Assembly (NCBI GenBank): GCA_015075445.1
Contig: JABTUJ010000017.1
Coordinates: 62,001 to 126,000 of the forward strand
Source: Verrucomicrobiales bacterium
GTDB lineage: Bacteria > Verrucomicrobiota > Verrucomicrobiia > Limisphaerales > J093
Direction: 5' to 3'
Length of the DNA: 64,000 nt
The position numbers were made by a program, and so were the translations under genes. Under the pieces are notes generated by a model. That model had not been told where the DNA came from. It was given only the letters and a program-made list of their open reading frames with translations, and did no database searches. Position 1 is the first letter of the stretch. Each line of letters opens with the position of its first letter. This document shows, piece after piece, positions 9,363 to 18,543 of the stretch.

Positions 9363-10828
9363 TCAGCGCGCCACCGGGGGGACTTCCCTGTGCCAGTCGG
9401 TGGCCGCCTGAAACGCTGCGCCCAGACGAAGCAGGGTCGGTTCCCCCAACGGCCGGCCGAGGAACTGCAGGCCGATGGGGAGGCGCGGCGTCGCGGTGGT
9501 AAAGCCGCACGGGACGCTCAGCCCGCAGATCCCCGCCAGGTTGCACGACAACGTGAAGATGTCCTCGAGATACATCCGCAGCGGGTCGTTGGCCTTTTCG
9601 CCGAGACGGAACGCCGGGTGCGGCGCGGTGGGCGTCACGATGGCATCCACGCCCTCGAAGGCTTCGAGGAAGTCCCGCCGGATGAGTGTCCGCACCTTCT
9701 GCGCGCGGAGGTAATAGGCGTCGTAGTAGCCGCTGCTCAGCACATAGGTGCCCAGGACGATGCGCCGTTTCACTGGCCCCCAGCCCCGCGCGCGCGTCCA
9801 CCGTACATCGCCACGGGATCCGCCCCTCGATCCGGTGCCCAGCGCACCCGATCGAACCGCGCCAGGTTCGCGCTCGCCTCGGCGGGGGCGATGACATAGT
9901 AGGTGGCCAGCGCGTGGCGCGTGTGGGGGAGGGAGATCTCCCGCAGTTCCGCTCCCAGCATTTCAAGCTGTTGGACCGCCCGGTTCACGGCCTGCTGCAC
10001 CTCCGGGTCGATGCCGGGCCCGCGATACTCGCGCGGCAGGCCGAGCCGCACTCCGCGCAGGTCCCCCTCAAGCCCCGCGGCATAGTCGGGCACGGGTTCC
10101 GGAACGCTGGTCGAATCCCGGGGATCGTGCCCGGCGATCACGCGCAGCAACACGGCGGCATCCGCCACGGTGCGGGTGAGGCATCCGATTTGATCCAGGG
10201 AGGAGGCGTACGCCACCAGCCCATAGCGCGAGACCCGGCCGTAGGTGGGCTTGAGCCCGGTCACCCCGCAGAGCGCCGCTGGTTGCCGTACCGACCCGCC
10301 CGTGTCGGAGCCCAGGGCGGCGGTCACCTCCTGGCTCGCCACGGCGGCGGCCGACCCGCCCGAGGAACCGCCGGGTGTCCGCTCGAGGTCCCAAGGGTTC
10401 CGCGTGAGCCGGAACCCAGAATTCTCGGTCGAGCTGCCCATGGCGAACTCGTCCAGATTCAACCGCCCCACCAGCACCGCCCCGGCCGCCCGCAAATGCT
10501 CGACGACGGTGGCATCGTAAGGCGCAACGAAGTCCGCGAGGAACCGCGAACCGCAGGTCAGCGGCTGGCCGCGCACCGCGATGATGTCCTTGAGCGCCAG
10601 GGGAACCCCGAGCAGCGGGCGCTCGGCATGGGTTGCCCCCCGGTGCAGGGCCGCATCGGCGGCCTCGGCCTGGGCCAGCGCTCCGGCCTCGTCCACGTGC
10701 AGGAACGCGCCTACCTGCGGGTCGATGCGTCGGATCTGATCCAGGCATGCCTGGGTCGCCTCCCGGGCCGAACAGGCGCGGCGCGCCAGTTGGGCCGTAA
10801 GTTCGCCAAGAGACAGCCGGTGGAGCAT
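9363..10828 (-). pseudogene. gatA: Asp/Glu-tRNA amidotransferase subunit A, broken by one frameshift
   Basis: GatA hydrolyses glutamine and passes ammonia to misacylated Glu-tRNAGln or Asp-tRNAAsn in the GatCAB complex. The Ser-cisSer-Lys triad region is intact: LALKDI, GGSSGGSAAAVA and GSDTGGSVRQPA. The reading frame is lost at about 9770-9790: the first frame ends DPVAMYGGRARG, and the conserved continuation KRRIVLGTYVLSSGYYDAYY runs in another frame to 9363. Deleting one base within the CGCGCGCGCGGGG run would restore a full-length protein. ATG 10828 follows gatC by 31 bp. Because GatA is normally needed wherever Gln- or Asn-tRNA synthetase is absent, a sequencing or assembly error is a serious alternative to real inactivation. 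Confidence 0.9.
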
Positions 10829-10859
10829 GACGCTGGTCGGGGCGGCGTAGCGAGGGGAG

Positions 10860-11147
10860 TTACTCGACGATCTTGGGGACCTGGAACAGACCGTCGGCCT
10901 GGGCGGGGGCGTTCTGCAGGGCCTCGAGGTGCGGCAGCGAAGGACGCACGGCATCGGCGCGCGTCACGTTCACCCGGGGCAGGGCATGGGCCATGGGCTC
11001 GACGCCGCTAACGTCCACGCCCTTGAGCTGCTCGAAGTAGGCGAGAACCTCGGCCAATTGGGCTCCGAACCGATTCTCCTCCTCGGGCGTGAGTTCGAGG
11101 CGCGCCAGGTGCGCTACGTAACGGACATCCAGGTGCGGCGTGGCCAT
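10860..11147 (-). CDS. gatC: Asp/Glu-tRNA amidotransferase subunit C
   Basis: Small GatC subunit (95 residues, normal length) that wraps around GatA and stabilises the GatCAB amidotransferase in the cytoplasm. The typical pattern is visible: VRYVAHLARLELTPEEE near the start, LAYFEQLKGVDVSGVEP in the middle and a Pro-rich tail ending LFQVPKIVE. ATG 11147 is chosen; the 13 residues encoded upstream are not conserved in character. It lies 35 bp after the HPr gene and 31 bp before gatA, so the three are probably one transcript. gatB is not in the window. Confidence 0.95.
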   Translation of the reverse strand: MATPHLDVRYVAHLARLELTPEEENRFGAQLAEVLAYFEQLKGVDVSGVEPMAHALPRVNVTRADAVRPSLPHLEALQNAPAQADGLFQVPKIVE

Positions 11148-11182
11148 GAAACAGCGGGGGTCCAGAGGGGAACGCCGGCGGG

Positions 11183-11467
11183 TCAATCCTCGTTGAACTT
11201 CGAGTCCACGAGCGACTCAATCTCGTCGAGGGCCGCCGCCGCCTGGGCCCCCTCGGCGCGCACGCGGATCCGTGAGCCCGGGCCGGCGGCCAGCATCATG
11301 AGGCCCATGATGCTCTTGCCGTTCACCGTCTCGCCGTCCTTCTCCACGAACACATCACAGTCGAAGCGGTTGGCGAGGCGAACAAACATGGAAGCGGGCC
11401 GGGCGTGAATGCCCAGCTTGTTCACCACCGTCATCTCGCGCTCGACGCGTGTCTTCTTGGCGCTCAT
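11183..11467 (-). CDS. HPr-family phosphocarrier protein
   Basis: HPr relays phosphate from EI in the phosphotransferase system or serves only regulation in PTS-poor bacteria. The phosphorylatable His lies in LGIHARPAS and the regulatory Ser in NGKSIMGLMML, the position modified by HPr kinase in Gram-positives and many others. The 94-residue length is right for HPr once ATG 11467 (MSAKKTR) is used; the longer upstream frame overlaps an unrelated region. It is the first gene of an HPr-gatC-gatA run on the minus strand. No EI or EII gene is nearby, so a regulatory role is as likely as sugar transport. Confidence 0.93.
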   Translation of the reverse strand: MSAKKTRVEREMTVVNKLGIHARPASMFVRLANRFDCDVFVEKDGETVNGKSIMGLMMLAAGPGSRIRVRAEGAQAAAALDEIESLVDSKFNED

Positions 11468-11627
11468 CGACGGGGCGCAGCGTAAGCAGATGGCCTGCGG
11501 ATGGCCAGAAAAACTGCTGCCACCGCGCCCCCCGCGCCTCCGCTCGTGGAAGCGTGGAAGCCCCCCCCCGCCTCCGAGCATTGACTTTCCCATCGGACTC
11601 CGGCGGTATTCCGCTGACCGACCCACT

Positions 11628-12386
11628 ATGAAATCGCTCCTCGTTCTCACCGCCACACTCCTTAGCGCCGGCTGCCTTGGTCTGCCCCGGGCCCAGGCGG
11701 CGGACGCCGTGAACCCGGCCAACGACGCGCGTTGCGACGCCGTGTTGCAGAAGTTCGTCCAGGCCTTGGGAGGCCGGGAGGCCCTCGAGAAGATCACCAA
11801 CAGCCTCGCGAACGCCACGGTCACGATGGCGGGCATGGAGTTGCCGTTGGAGCTGTACCGGGCGGCGCCGGCCCAGCAAGCCACCCGGATCGAAATCCCG
11901 GGCATGGGAGTCGTGCGGGAAGTCTTCGATGGCCAGCGCGCATGGTCCGTGAATCCCTTTGCCGGCGACACGGAGAAATCGGGCGAAGAACTGGCCAAGA
12001 CCGCCCGCGACGCCGCGTTTCATCAACCCCTGCGCATGAAGGAACTGTTCGCGCCACTGGCCTACCTGCGGGCCCAGAAGCTCGACGGTCGCGAGGCCGA
12101 GGTGCTTGAAGCCAGGATGGCCGCCGGAGCCGTGGAACGCTTCTACTTCGGTGCCGACAACGGGCTGTTGGTGCGTCGGGACTCCGAGTTCGCCGCCGCT
12201 GCCGGGCGGGTGAAGACGGAGAGTCTTTTTGAGGACTACCGGGTGGTGGACGGCGTCCGGCAGCCGCACCTGATGCGCTTGAAGATCGAGGCGGCGGACC
12301 AGGCGCCGATGGAGTTGCAGATCAAGATCACGGCACTGCGCCAGAACGTGACCCTGCCGGCGAACGTGTTCGCGAAGCCGCAGTAG
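11628..12386 (+). CDS. Secreted or lipid-anchored protein resembling outer-membrane lipoprotein-sorting proteins
   Basis: 252-residue exported protein. ATG 11628 gives MKSLLVLTATLLSAGCLGL; the C after LSAG could be a lipid attachment site, though Leu is at -4 rather than -3, and AQA/AD further on is an ordinary cleavage site. After the signal comes a helix typical of the LolA/LolB-like fold (VLQKFVQALGGREALEKI), then beta-rich segments (RIEIPGMGVVREVFDGQRAW, TESLFEDYRVVDGVRQPHLM). Proteins of this shape often sit next to peptidases or have unknown envelope roles. It diverges from the HPr operon, and the 160-bp gap probably holds both promoters. Confidence 0.75.
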   Translation: MKSLLVLTATLLSAGCLGLPRAQAADAVNPANDARCDAVLQKFVQALGGREALEKITNSLANATVTMAGMELPLELYRAAPAQQATRIEIPGMGVVREVFDGQRAWSVNPFAGDTEKSGEELAKTARDAAFHQPLRMKELFAPLAYLRAQKLDGREAEVLEARMAAGAVERFYFGADNGLLVRRDSEFAAAAGRVKTESLFEDYRVVDGVRQPHLMRLKIEAADQAPMELQIKITALRQNVTLPANVFAKPQ

Positions 12387-12539
12387 CGGCCGTCACGGGG
12401 CCGTCCAACCGTCCAGCGCAAGGATCCCGGGTGCGGGCCGGCCGGCGGCGCGGGAGCGGTGGGGCAGGGGGATGGCTCTGCCGTTTGGGGACCATTCAGC
12501 GTTTGCGTATCCGATGCTTGGCATTAGCCTCATCCGCAC

Positions 12540-13004
12540 ATGAGCATGCCAATCAGCCGCGTCGCCACGGTGGTTCCCGTGGGTCAGGGCCGGGTCTTGC
12601 GAGCCTTTGGGGAGGAAGTGCGTCTGCTTCTGACCGGCGAGGAGACCGGAGGAAGCCAGACCTTGTGGACGGAACTCACGCCTCCGGGAGGGGGACCGCC
12701 GCCGCATTACCACGTCAATGAGGACGAGACGTTCTTCGTGCTGGAGGGGCGCGCCAGCTTCTTCCAGGACGGCCGGTGGGAGGAGGTCGCTCCGGGCTCG
12801 GTCGCGTACATGCCTCGCGGGGTGGTCCACACGTTCAAGAACGTGGGTTCGGGCCCGCTGCGCATGCTGGTTTCCACGTCGCCGTCGGGTTTCGAGCGGT
12901 TCTTCGCCCGTTGCGCCGAGGCATTTGCGCAGGCGGGCGGGCCGGACATGGAGCGGATCGTTGCCATCGGAGTTGAACACGGCATCCACTTCTTGAGCCC
13001 GTAA
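12540..13004 (+). CDS. Small single-domain cupin protein
   Basis: 154-residue single cupin. Both metal-site motifs are visible: PHYHVNEDETFFVLEG (His, His, Glu) and PRGVVHTFKNVG (second-motif His). Single-domain cupins of this type bind a metal and act as dioxygenases, isomerases or small-molecule sensors; the sequence does not tell which. There is no signal peptide, so it is cytoplasmic. It stands alone between the lipoprotein-like gene and a zone of relics on the other strand. ATG 12540 is the first start; ATG 12546 is also possible. Confidence 0.85.
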   Translation: MSMPISRVATVVPVGQGRVLRAFGEEVRLLLTGEETGGSQTLWTELTPPGGGPPPHYHVNEDETFFVLEGRASFFQDGRWEEVAPGSVAYMPRGVVHTFKNVGSGPLRMLVSTSPSGFERFFARCAEAFAQAGGPDMERIVAIGVEHGIHFLSP

Positions 13005-13074
13005 CTCCGCCGTCCGATCGGCAGCGTGGCACTCTCCCCGCCCCGCTCGACCTCCTCCACTGGGGCCGCAGCTT

Positions 13075-13560
13075 AACGTTGGAGACGCCGGCCACCTCGG
13101 ATTCGTGCAGGAGGATCAGGCGTGCCTCGACCGGCCTTCCGACCGCCGCCGAGACATAGACGCTGGGCACCGAAACAGCGGCCGAGATAGAGACACTGGC
13201 CACCTCGGCGCCCGCCACGCAGATGGCTTCCCTGGCGATTTGCGACGGGAGCTTCAGCACCCCGCTCTCGCTGGCTTCGCTCAGCCCCAACGGGTCCGTG
13301 CCGTTGAGCGGGTTGTTGTTCACATACCCGTACAAGTTCGGGTCCCCGCCCGCGAACCCGATCGGGTCTTCGCTGATGAAACGGCCCAGGTCGGGGTCGT
13401 AGTAACGGGCTCGGTTGTCGTACAGCCCGGTGTTCGTGTCCCACTCACGGCCGGCGGGCCGGGATCGTCCCGCCGCACGTGCGTCAGCCGGTTGCGATGG
13501 TCCCACGTGTACGCAAAGGCGACGCCGGCAGCGGTTGGTTGGTGGCCACCCCGTGTGCGA
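13075..13560 (-). pseudogene. RHS-repeat protein C-terminal relic
   Basis: Two frames together read as the end of an RHS/YD-repeat protein: FAYTWDHRNRLTHVRRDDPG upstream, then EWDTNTGLYDNRARYYDPDL, GRFISEDPIGFAGGDPNLYG and NNNPLNGTDPLGL in a shifted frame. This is the RHS-associated core that normally precedes a polymorphic toxin tip. The downstream stretch (LKLPSQIAREAICVAGAEVA, then VSISAAVSVPSVYV) could be a degenerate tip. There is no start and at least one frameshift, so it is not functional. RHS cores are typical recombination-driven debris. Confidence 0.8.
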
Positions 13561-13754
13561 TCCGCTCCCGAGTTCGACCGCTTGGCGTCACACTTGGCCG
13601 CCCGGTCCCAACTCGGGCCCGAGTTCAACGTGCTCGAGTTCCGGCGGGATGAACTCAAGGTCTCGTTCCTGTTGCCCGGTCAGGCCCCGGCTGGCGAGGA
13701 GGTTGTGTAGCGGTTGTTCCGAGCCCCAGTCGCAAGTCGGTTGGAGGCTTGCGC

Positions 13755-13916
13755 TCACTTCAACCCCCCGATCCGCGCCATCCCCCCCCGTCGCACCCCC
13801 GCCGTCAGGTGACACCACGATAACCGCCACGCGCCCTTGACGTGATCCTCCGGCAGACCCATCGCCGTCAGCACGTGGCTCGTGATGTAGTTCTGTGACG
13901 CCGAACGCCAGAGGCG
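13755..13916 (-). pseudogene. Cysteine desulfurase (NifS-like) C-terminal relic
   Basis: A short frame with no start reads SQNYITSHVLTAMGLPEDHV followed by KGAWRLSWCHLT. This matches the pattern of the C-terminal region of NifS/IscS-type class V aminotransferases (SHVL.AMG......G..R.S). It is bounded upstream by a stop at about 13917 and downstream by a stop at 13755. No catalytic lysine or start is present. It is wedged between the RHS relic and the LamG pseudogene. The assignment rests on one motif, hence moderate confidence. Confidence 0.45.
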
Positions 13917-13932
13917 TCAGCAGCAAACCGCA

Positions 13933-15300
13933 TCACTTGCGCCGCGATTCCGGGTCCACATAGCGCAGCGCGGGAAACACCGAGGGCAGCAGTTTCTGCC
14001 CCCCACGATCGAGGTCCACCCCCAGCACCAGTTCAAACGAGTCCACTGGTTTCCACTGTTGGAGATCAGGGGATACCGCCAGCCGGAGGACCTGCCGCGC
14101 CCAGTAACCGGAGGCGTGCTGCCGGACGGTATAGAACATGAGGTATTGCGCCCCATCCCGGACCGTGCAGCCGGTCCAGAGGGACTCGTTCGAGTCGCGA
14201 CCGCGGAGGATACCCCACCGCGTCGGGGAGAACTGCCGGAGATCGGTGCTGGTGCAGTAGCCGATCTCGGAATGTTCATCATGCTTCTCCGCGGCCTTGT
14301 GGTGCGGCTCGCAGCCCAACCTGAACACATGAAAGCGGCCGCCGGGCTCGTGCAGATGCCAACTGTCCCACGTGTAGTGCGGTGCCGGCTGACCCGGTTC
14401 CGCTTCGGTGTCCGGAAGCAGTCAGCCGGTGGCGGCTCCAGAACAAACAAGTCGGGTTCGGGTTCGGCCCTCAGCTCCGGCTTCCCCTTCCCTGCGTGTC
14501 GTGCTGCTGACGGCTGCCGCTGACCCCGGCTGCGACGCTCGTCCGGTTCCCGACCGCGGCTCCTTCCCCGGTGAGCAGCTTGCCGATCTCGATTTTGAAC
14601 CGATCGAGGGTGGCATCGGTTCCGCCCGGTGAAGCGCCCTTGTTCGGCAGCGCTGAGCGCCCGGCTGAACACCGCCACGCCGCCAATCCAGCCGGTGAAG
14701 CCAACCGTGCGCGAGCTGTGGATGACCCGTCCGATGGTGAACGGACCGCCGCTGCCGTCGTTGGGGGGCGTGTAAAGGGCGTGCGGGAACCACCAGGGGT
14801 TCAGGCGCAGGGCCACCAGCTCCCGCGACACTTCCTGGCCGTGGCGCAGCATGACCTCGATCCGGGTGTAGCGATACTCGCGCCGCTCGACACGGTCGCC
14901 AGCCTCCTCGCGGAGGACTTCCACGGTGAGCGGCTCGCCCTCGGGCGGGTTGTCGTATTGGTCCTTGGGGAAGGTCTCGTCCTCGCCCTCCTGCACGCCG
15001 GGGAGCCGCGCGAAGTGGCCCTGCATGGAGGCGTTGTACGCAGATGAAATGAGGTAGTCCTGCTTGGGGTTCTCGAGCCAGCGATCGCCGGCGACTCCAT
15101 TGAGCCAACCGGTGAGTTCCTGGCGCTCGTGGTCGAAAGTCATGGCAAAGCACTGCCAGGCACCGTCAAGTTCCTCGGCTGACGCGTCGGCGGACACCGC
15201 GGGCGAGATACCCGCGGAGTTGCACTTGGGCAGCGCGACTCGACATCGTCGGCGGGATGGCGATGCTGAGGCCGAGGAGGAGAAGCGGCTGCCACTTCAT
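13933..15300 (-). pseudogene. Secreted LamG-type plus five-bladed-propeller hydrolase, frameshifted relic
   Basis: The pieces lie in order but in different frames. Signal peptide MKWQPLLLLGLSIAIPPTMS starts at 15300. A concanavalin/LamG-like stretch follows (GAWQCFAMTFDHERQELTGW, later VGFTGWIGGVAVFSRALSAAE), then a linker, then a glycosidase-like five-bladed propeller part (EIGYCTSTDLRQFSPTRWGI, GCTVRDGAQYLMFYTVRQ) ending at 13933. At least three frame changes are needed to join them, and sequence between the signal and the first domain is missing. The intact ancestor was probably an extracellular glycan-degrading enzyme (GH32/43-like fold). Confidence 0.7.
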
Positions 15301-15324
15301 GGGGAGCCAGGGGTGTGCTCTTGT

Positions 15325-18231
15325 TCAATCCGGCGCGGCGATGGCCTCGCACTTCAGGGCGTTGACGTCAATCACCTGGCCAGCCAGTTGCTTCGCTTGT
15401 TCGGCCGCATCGAACGTGCCGTAAAACAGGGCGTTGGCGTCCATCCACGTGGACAGCCGCTCCGCGTCATCAGGCGTCAAGGTCACATTGCCGTGGCCCT
15501 CGTCCAACAGTCTTGCCAGCGGGCTGGCGGCCGCCCCGAAGCGCAACGGAGGGGTCAGCGGTTCGAAGTTCTGCTCGGGACGGCCCCAGGCCGAGAACGA
15601 AACGCGGCTAACCAAGGCGTGGTAGGATTTCGTGAAAGGGCCTTCCGGCTCGCCGGTCAGCACGGGGCGCCCGGGTTCTTTGCCGTCATGGCATGGGACG
15701 CAGTGCCGATCGAGGACGGGCTGCACCAAACGCGGATAGCTGAAGGGAAGCGAGCCGTCGGGGCCGCGCTGGATCCGGGAGGGCGCGCGCCGGAGGGCCT
15801 GCGGAGGCGCGCCGGGGGCCACGGCCTTGAGGCGGTGTTCGTGGCACCCGGCGCAACTCTGATGCTCCCCGGGCTGCAGGTACACGAGGCTGCGCATCGT
15901 TTGGACGGCGCGCCCCTGCGCGTTGAGGGCCTGGAACAGCACCGGCGTCCGCGCCGGCGCTTCGAAGAACGCCGAGCCGTCCGCCTCGACCGGCACGGTT
16001 CCCAGCACCTGCTTGCCGGGCGCGGCAAACGCGGCTCCCATGCGAGGAGAATCCGCGTTGGGGGTGGTTTTGAGCAACACCTGGACAATGCGCAAATGGG
16101 TGATCGCCGCGGCGTCGGGCAGGGCGGGCCAGCCCTCCCGGACATTGGCCAGGAAGAAGGTCCCGGTCTCCTGGCCGGCCGGCGGCACCTGCCCGGCCCA
16201 CTCCGGGGGCGGCGCGCGCCGGGCCAGGGGCCGTGCCCAGAGACTGGAGATCGCCGGATCGCGGTAGATGAGTTCCTTGTTGCCAAACGCATCGGCGAAG
16301 TAGAGGCCGAACATGTTGGGCAGATTGGGCCCGGGCTCGCCCACCAGTTGGTCAAAACTGTACGAAACGATAAAGCACGTCTCGGAGAGTGGCCACGGTG
16401 ACTTGTAGCAGTGCCCCGGCCAGCGAAGCTCTTCTTCGGGGGCGGTCTTCTCCCTCCCCGGTTCCACCAGCGGGCTGCGCCAATACTGCGTGACCGGCGT
16501 GTCAAAGTCATGCGCAGTCGCCGGGTTGGGACCGAAGGCCAGCGGGACCTCGGACTCCGGGAACCGCACGTCCGGCGTCAGACGAGCCAGGGGCTCCGGG
16601 CCATCCACCCCGCGCGCGGGGTCCAGCCGGATCACCGACCCGGCACTCATGCCGTGGTGCGGGGCGGCGAGGGCCATGATGCAGGAGCTGCCCGGGATCG
16701 CGCGGGCCTCCCAAATGCCGGTCGGATTCCAGGTGTTGTTTCCGTAGTAGATCCGCGCGCTGCTTCCATCCGGGAGCGCCGACCAGAGCTGCGCGTAATG
16801 CACGGCGTTGCGATCCACGTAGTCCCAGCGCGTGTAAACGACGCGGCCGTCATTCAGGAGACACGGGTCCCATTCATGGGTCTCGTGGAACGAGACGCTG
16901 CGCGGGTCCCGCCCATCGGCGCCCATGCGCGCCAGCGTGTAGACAAAACACGGACCCCGGCCGCAGCGGTGGTACCCGCCGCGTCGGGTCGAGACGAACA
17001 GCACCTCTCCTCCCGGCAGGATGACGGGCGAGAAGTTGTCGGTGTCGCCCTGGGTGAGCGGGCGCACCGCACCCGACCCCAGGGCGAGCTCGTAGAGGTG
17101 GTACCGCAAGTGCCGGGTCTGATCGTTGAAATCCCACGTGCCCGGCGCTTCCCTGACCGGGCAGTAGGCGAACAGCACTTTCGCGCCATCGTAGGAAAGC
17201 TCGGGCGTCATGAAGTTCCCGGGCGGGAGGGAGGCGGGCGTGAGATCGCGTGTCCGCATACCCACCCCGGGTTCGGTCAGCTCAAACAAACCGCCGCCTG
17301 GCCGGGCACAGTAACCGTAGACTTGCGTGAGTTGATGGCTCATGACCGAGGGGACGTGCTTGACGAACAGCAGGGCACGGTGCTGGAAGAGCGGGTCGGC
17401 GAGCACGATCTGGCGGCGCAAGCGATGGACCTCGAGCCAGCGGGCCTCGCCGGCCACGACATCGTCGGTCGGGGACAAAGCGGCCGCACGCAGCGTCGTC
17501 CAGGCGGCCCGTGGCTCCGCGCCGAGCGTCCCCAGCCTGAGCCGCTCGGCGACGAGGCGATCGGTCTGGCGTACGACCTTCTCCACGGCCTGGGAGTAGC
17601 TACGAGGTTCACGCGGGGTTTGGATACCGTCCTGCATCCGCCAGTCCCATTCGACCAAGGCGTTGGCGATGGCCGGGTGCGGATCAGGGGAGGCGATCAC
17701 AGGGCCACGCGAGAACGGGCGGCGCGTGGGGGCAAACGCGGCCGGGACGCCCTCCAGGGTGAGCTGGGTGATGCGCAGCGCGCCCGCACCCGCGACGGCC
17801 CGGAGAACCAACGCGTTCGTCTCGGCCCGGCATTGCAGGCTCACCGGAGAGAGCGCCTCGGCCCGAAACTGGAGCTCGGGCAGTACGCTCCCGTCCGGGA
17901 CGAGGGAGAGTCGCACCTCATCGCCGCTGCCGAGCACCGCCGTCATCCGCCAAGAACCCGGCACGGTGGCGTGGCCGGTCAGGAGCACCTGCGCCCCGCT
18001 CGCGCCGGCCGCATAAAACCAAACGCCCGCCGCCGAAGCGGGGGCGGGCGGCACGGTCTTCCCATTGATTGCTAACGACACGTCGACAGGTTTCCCGACA
18101 AACGAAACGTCGCGCGGCGGGCCCGCGCGCGGGAGCGCGGCGACGCAGAGGACCAGTGTGGCAGCCATCCGCCTCTGCCAACGCGCGGTCAGAGAGCCGG
18201 AGCTCCTTGCCCAACCGCCGGGCCGGGTCAT
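15325..18231 (-). CDS. Secreted PD40-propeller protein with two c-type haem sites
   Basis: Large exported protein of about 968 residues. The middle has PD40/TolB-type beta-propeller motifs (MTPELSYDGAKVLFAYCP, FSPVILPGGEVLFVSTRRGG, SFHETHEWDPCLLNDGRVVY). The C-terminal third has two haem-attachment motifs, CAGCH (in QSCAGCHEHR) and CVPCH (in DRHCVPCHDG). This layout matches the hydrazine-synthase-alpha-like family common in Verrucomicrobiota and Planctomycetota, where most members have no proven substrate. ATG 18231 supplies a basic region before the hydrophobic signal (MAATLVLCVAALPRAG); ATG 18168 has the better upstream purines. A periplasmic redox enzyme is likely; anammox activity is not implied. 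Confidence 0.85.
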   Translation of the reverse strand: MTRPGGWARSSGSLTARWQRRMAATLVLCVAALPRAGPPRDVSFVGKPVDVSLAINGKTVPPAPASAAGVWFYAAGASGAQVLLTGHATVPGSWRMTAVLGSGDEVRLSLVPDGSVLPELQFRAEALSPVSLQCRAETNALVLRAVAGAGALRITQLTLEGVPAAFAPTRRPFSRGPVIASPDPHPAIANALVEWDWRMQDGIQTPREPRSYSQAVEKVVRQTDRLVAERLRLGTLGAEPRAAWTTLRAAALSPTDDVVAGEARWLEVHRLRRQIVLADPLFQHRALLFVKHVPSVMSHQLTQVYGYCARPGGGLFELTEPGVGMRTRDLTPASLPPGNFMTPELSYDGAKVLFAYCPVREAPGTWDFNDQTRHLRYHLYELALGSGAVRPLTQGDTDNFSPVILPGGEVLFVSTRRGGYHRCGRGPCFVYTLARMGADGRDPRSVSFHETHEWDPCLLNDGRVVYTRWDYVDRNAVHYAQLWSALPDGSSARIYYGNNTWNPTGIWEARAIPGSSCIMALAAPHHGMSAGSVIRLDPARGVDGPEPLARLTPDVRFPESEVPLAFGPNPATAHDFDTPVTQYWRSPLVEPGREKTAPEEELRWPGHCYKSPWPLSETCFIVSYSFDQLVGEPGPNLPNMFGLYFADAFGNKELIYRDPAISSLWARPLARRAPPPEWAGQVPPAGQETGTFFLANVREGWPALPDAAAITHLRIVQVLLKTTPNADSPRMGAAFAAPGKQVLGTVPVEADGSAFFEAPARTPVLFQALNAQGRAVQTMRSLVYLQPGEHQSCAGCHEHRLKAVAPGAPPQALRRAPSRIQRGPDGSLPFSYPRLVQPVLDRHCVPCHDGKEPGRPVLTGEPEGPFTKSYHALVSRVSFSAWGRPEQNFEPLTPPLRFGAAASPLARLLDEGHGNVTLTPDDAERLSTWMDANALFYGTFDAAEQAKQLAGQVIDVNALKCEAIAAPD

Positions 18232-18543
18232 TGGGTTTGGAGTCACACGCGCGAGTCTAGTTGCGACCGGCGCGGCTTCAACCTCCATCTATGGCTGCGG
18301 AAGATCGGAACCGGCTCGGCAAAGCCCTGGCGCGGGTCCCACCTGACGCCGGAGGTGCGGTGGAGGGATGCCGTGGGCCGAGTCCTGCGTCCCGAGGCGC
18401 CTGTCACGGGCCGACGCAAACAAGTTAGAATATAGAATCTGTTTGGAAAGATGAAGTGATCTGTAAGTTACGGCTTGCCTCTTTGAGGCATTCCGTGAAT
18501 GCTCGCGGTCCAGCATGGACACCTAACCAGCAGGACTCAACCA

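Noticed and set aside
9770..9790. The TGA ending the first gatA frame as a selenocysteine codon
   Set aside because: The conserved continuation KRRIVLGTYVLS is in a different frame, so a frameshift, not recoding, is required.
15325..18231. Hydrazine synthase (anammox) gene
   Set aside because: Only the propeller plus dihaem layout is shared; this architecture is widespread in non-anammox Verrucomicrobiota and Planctomycetota, and no other anammox gene is seen.
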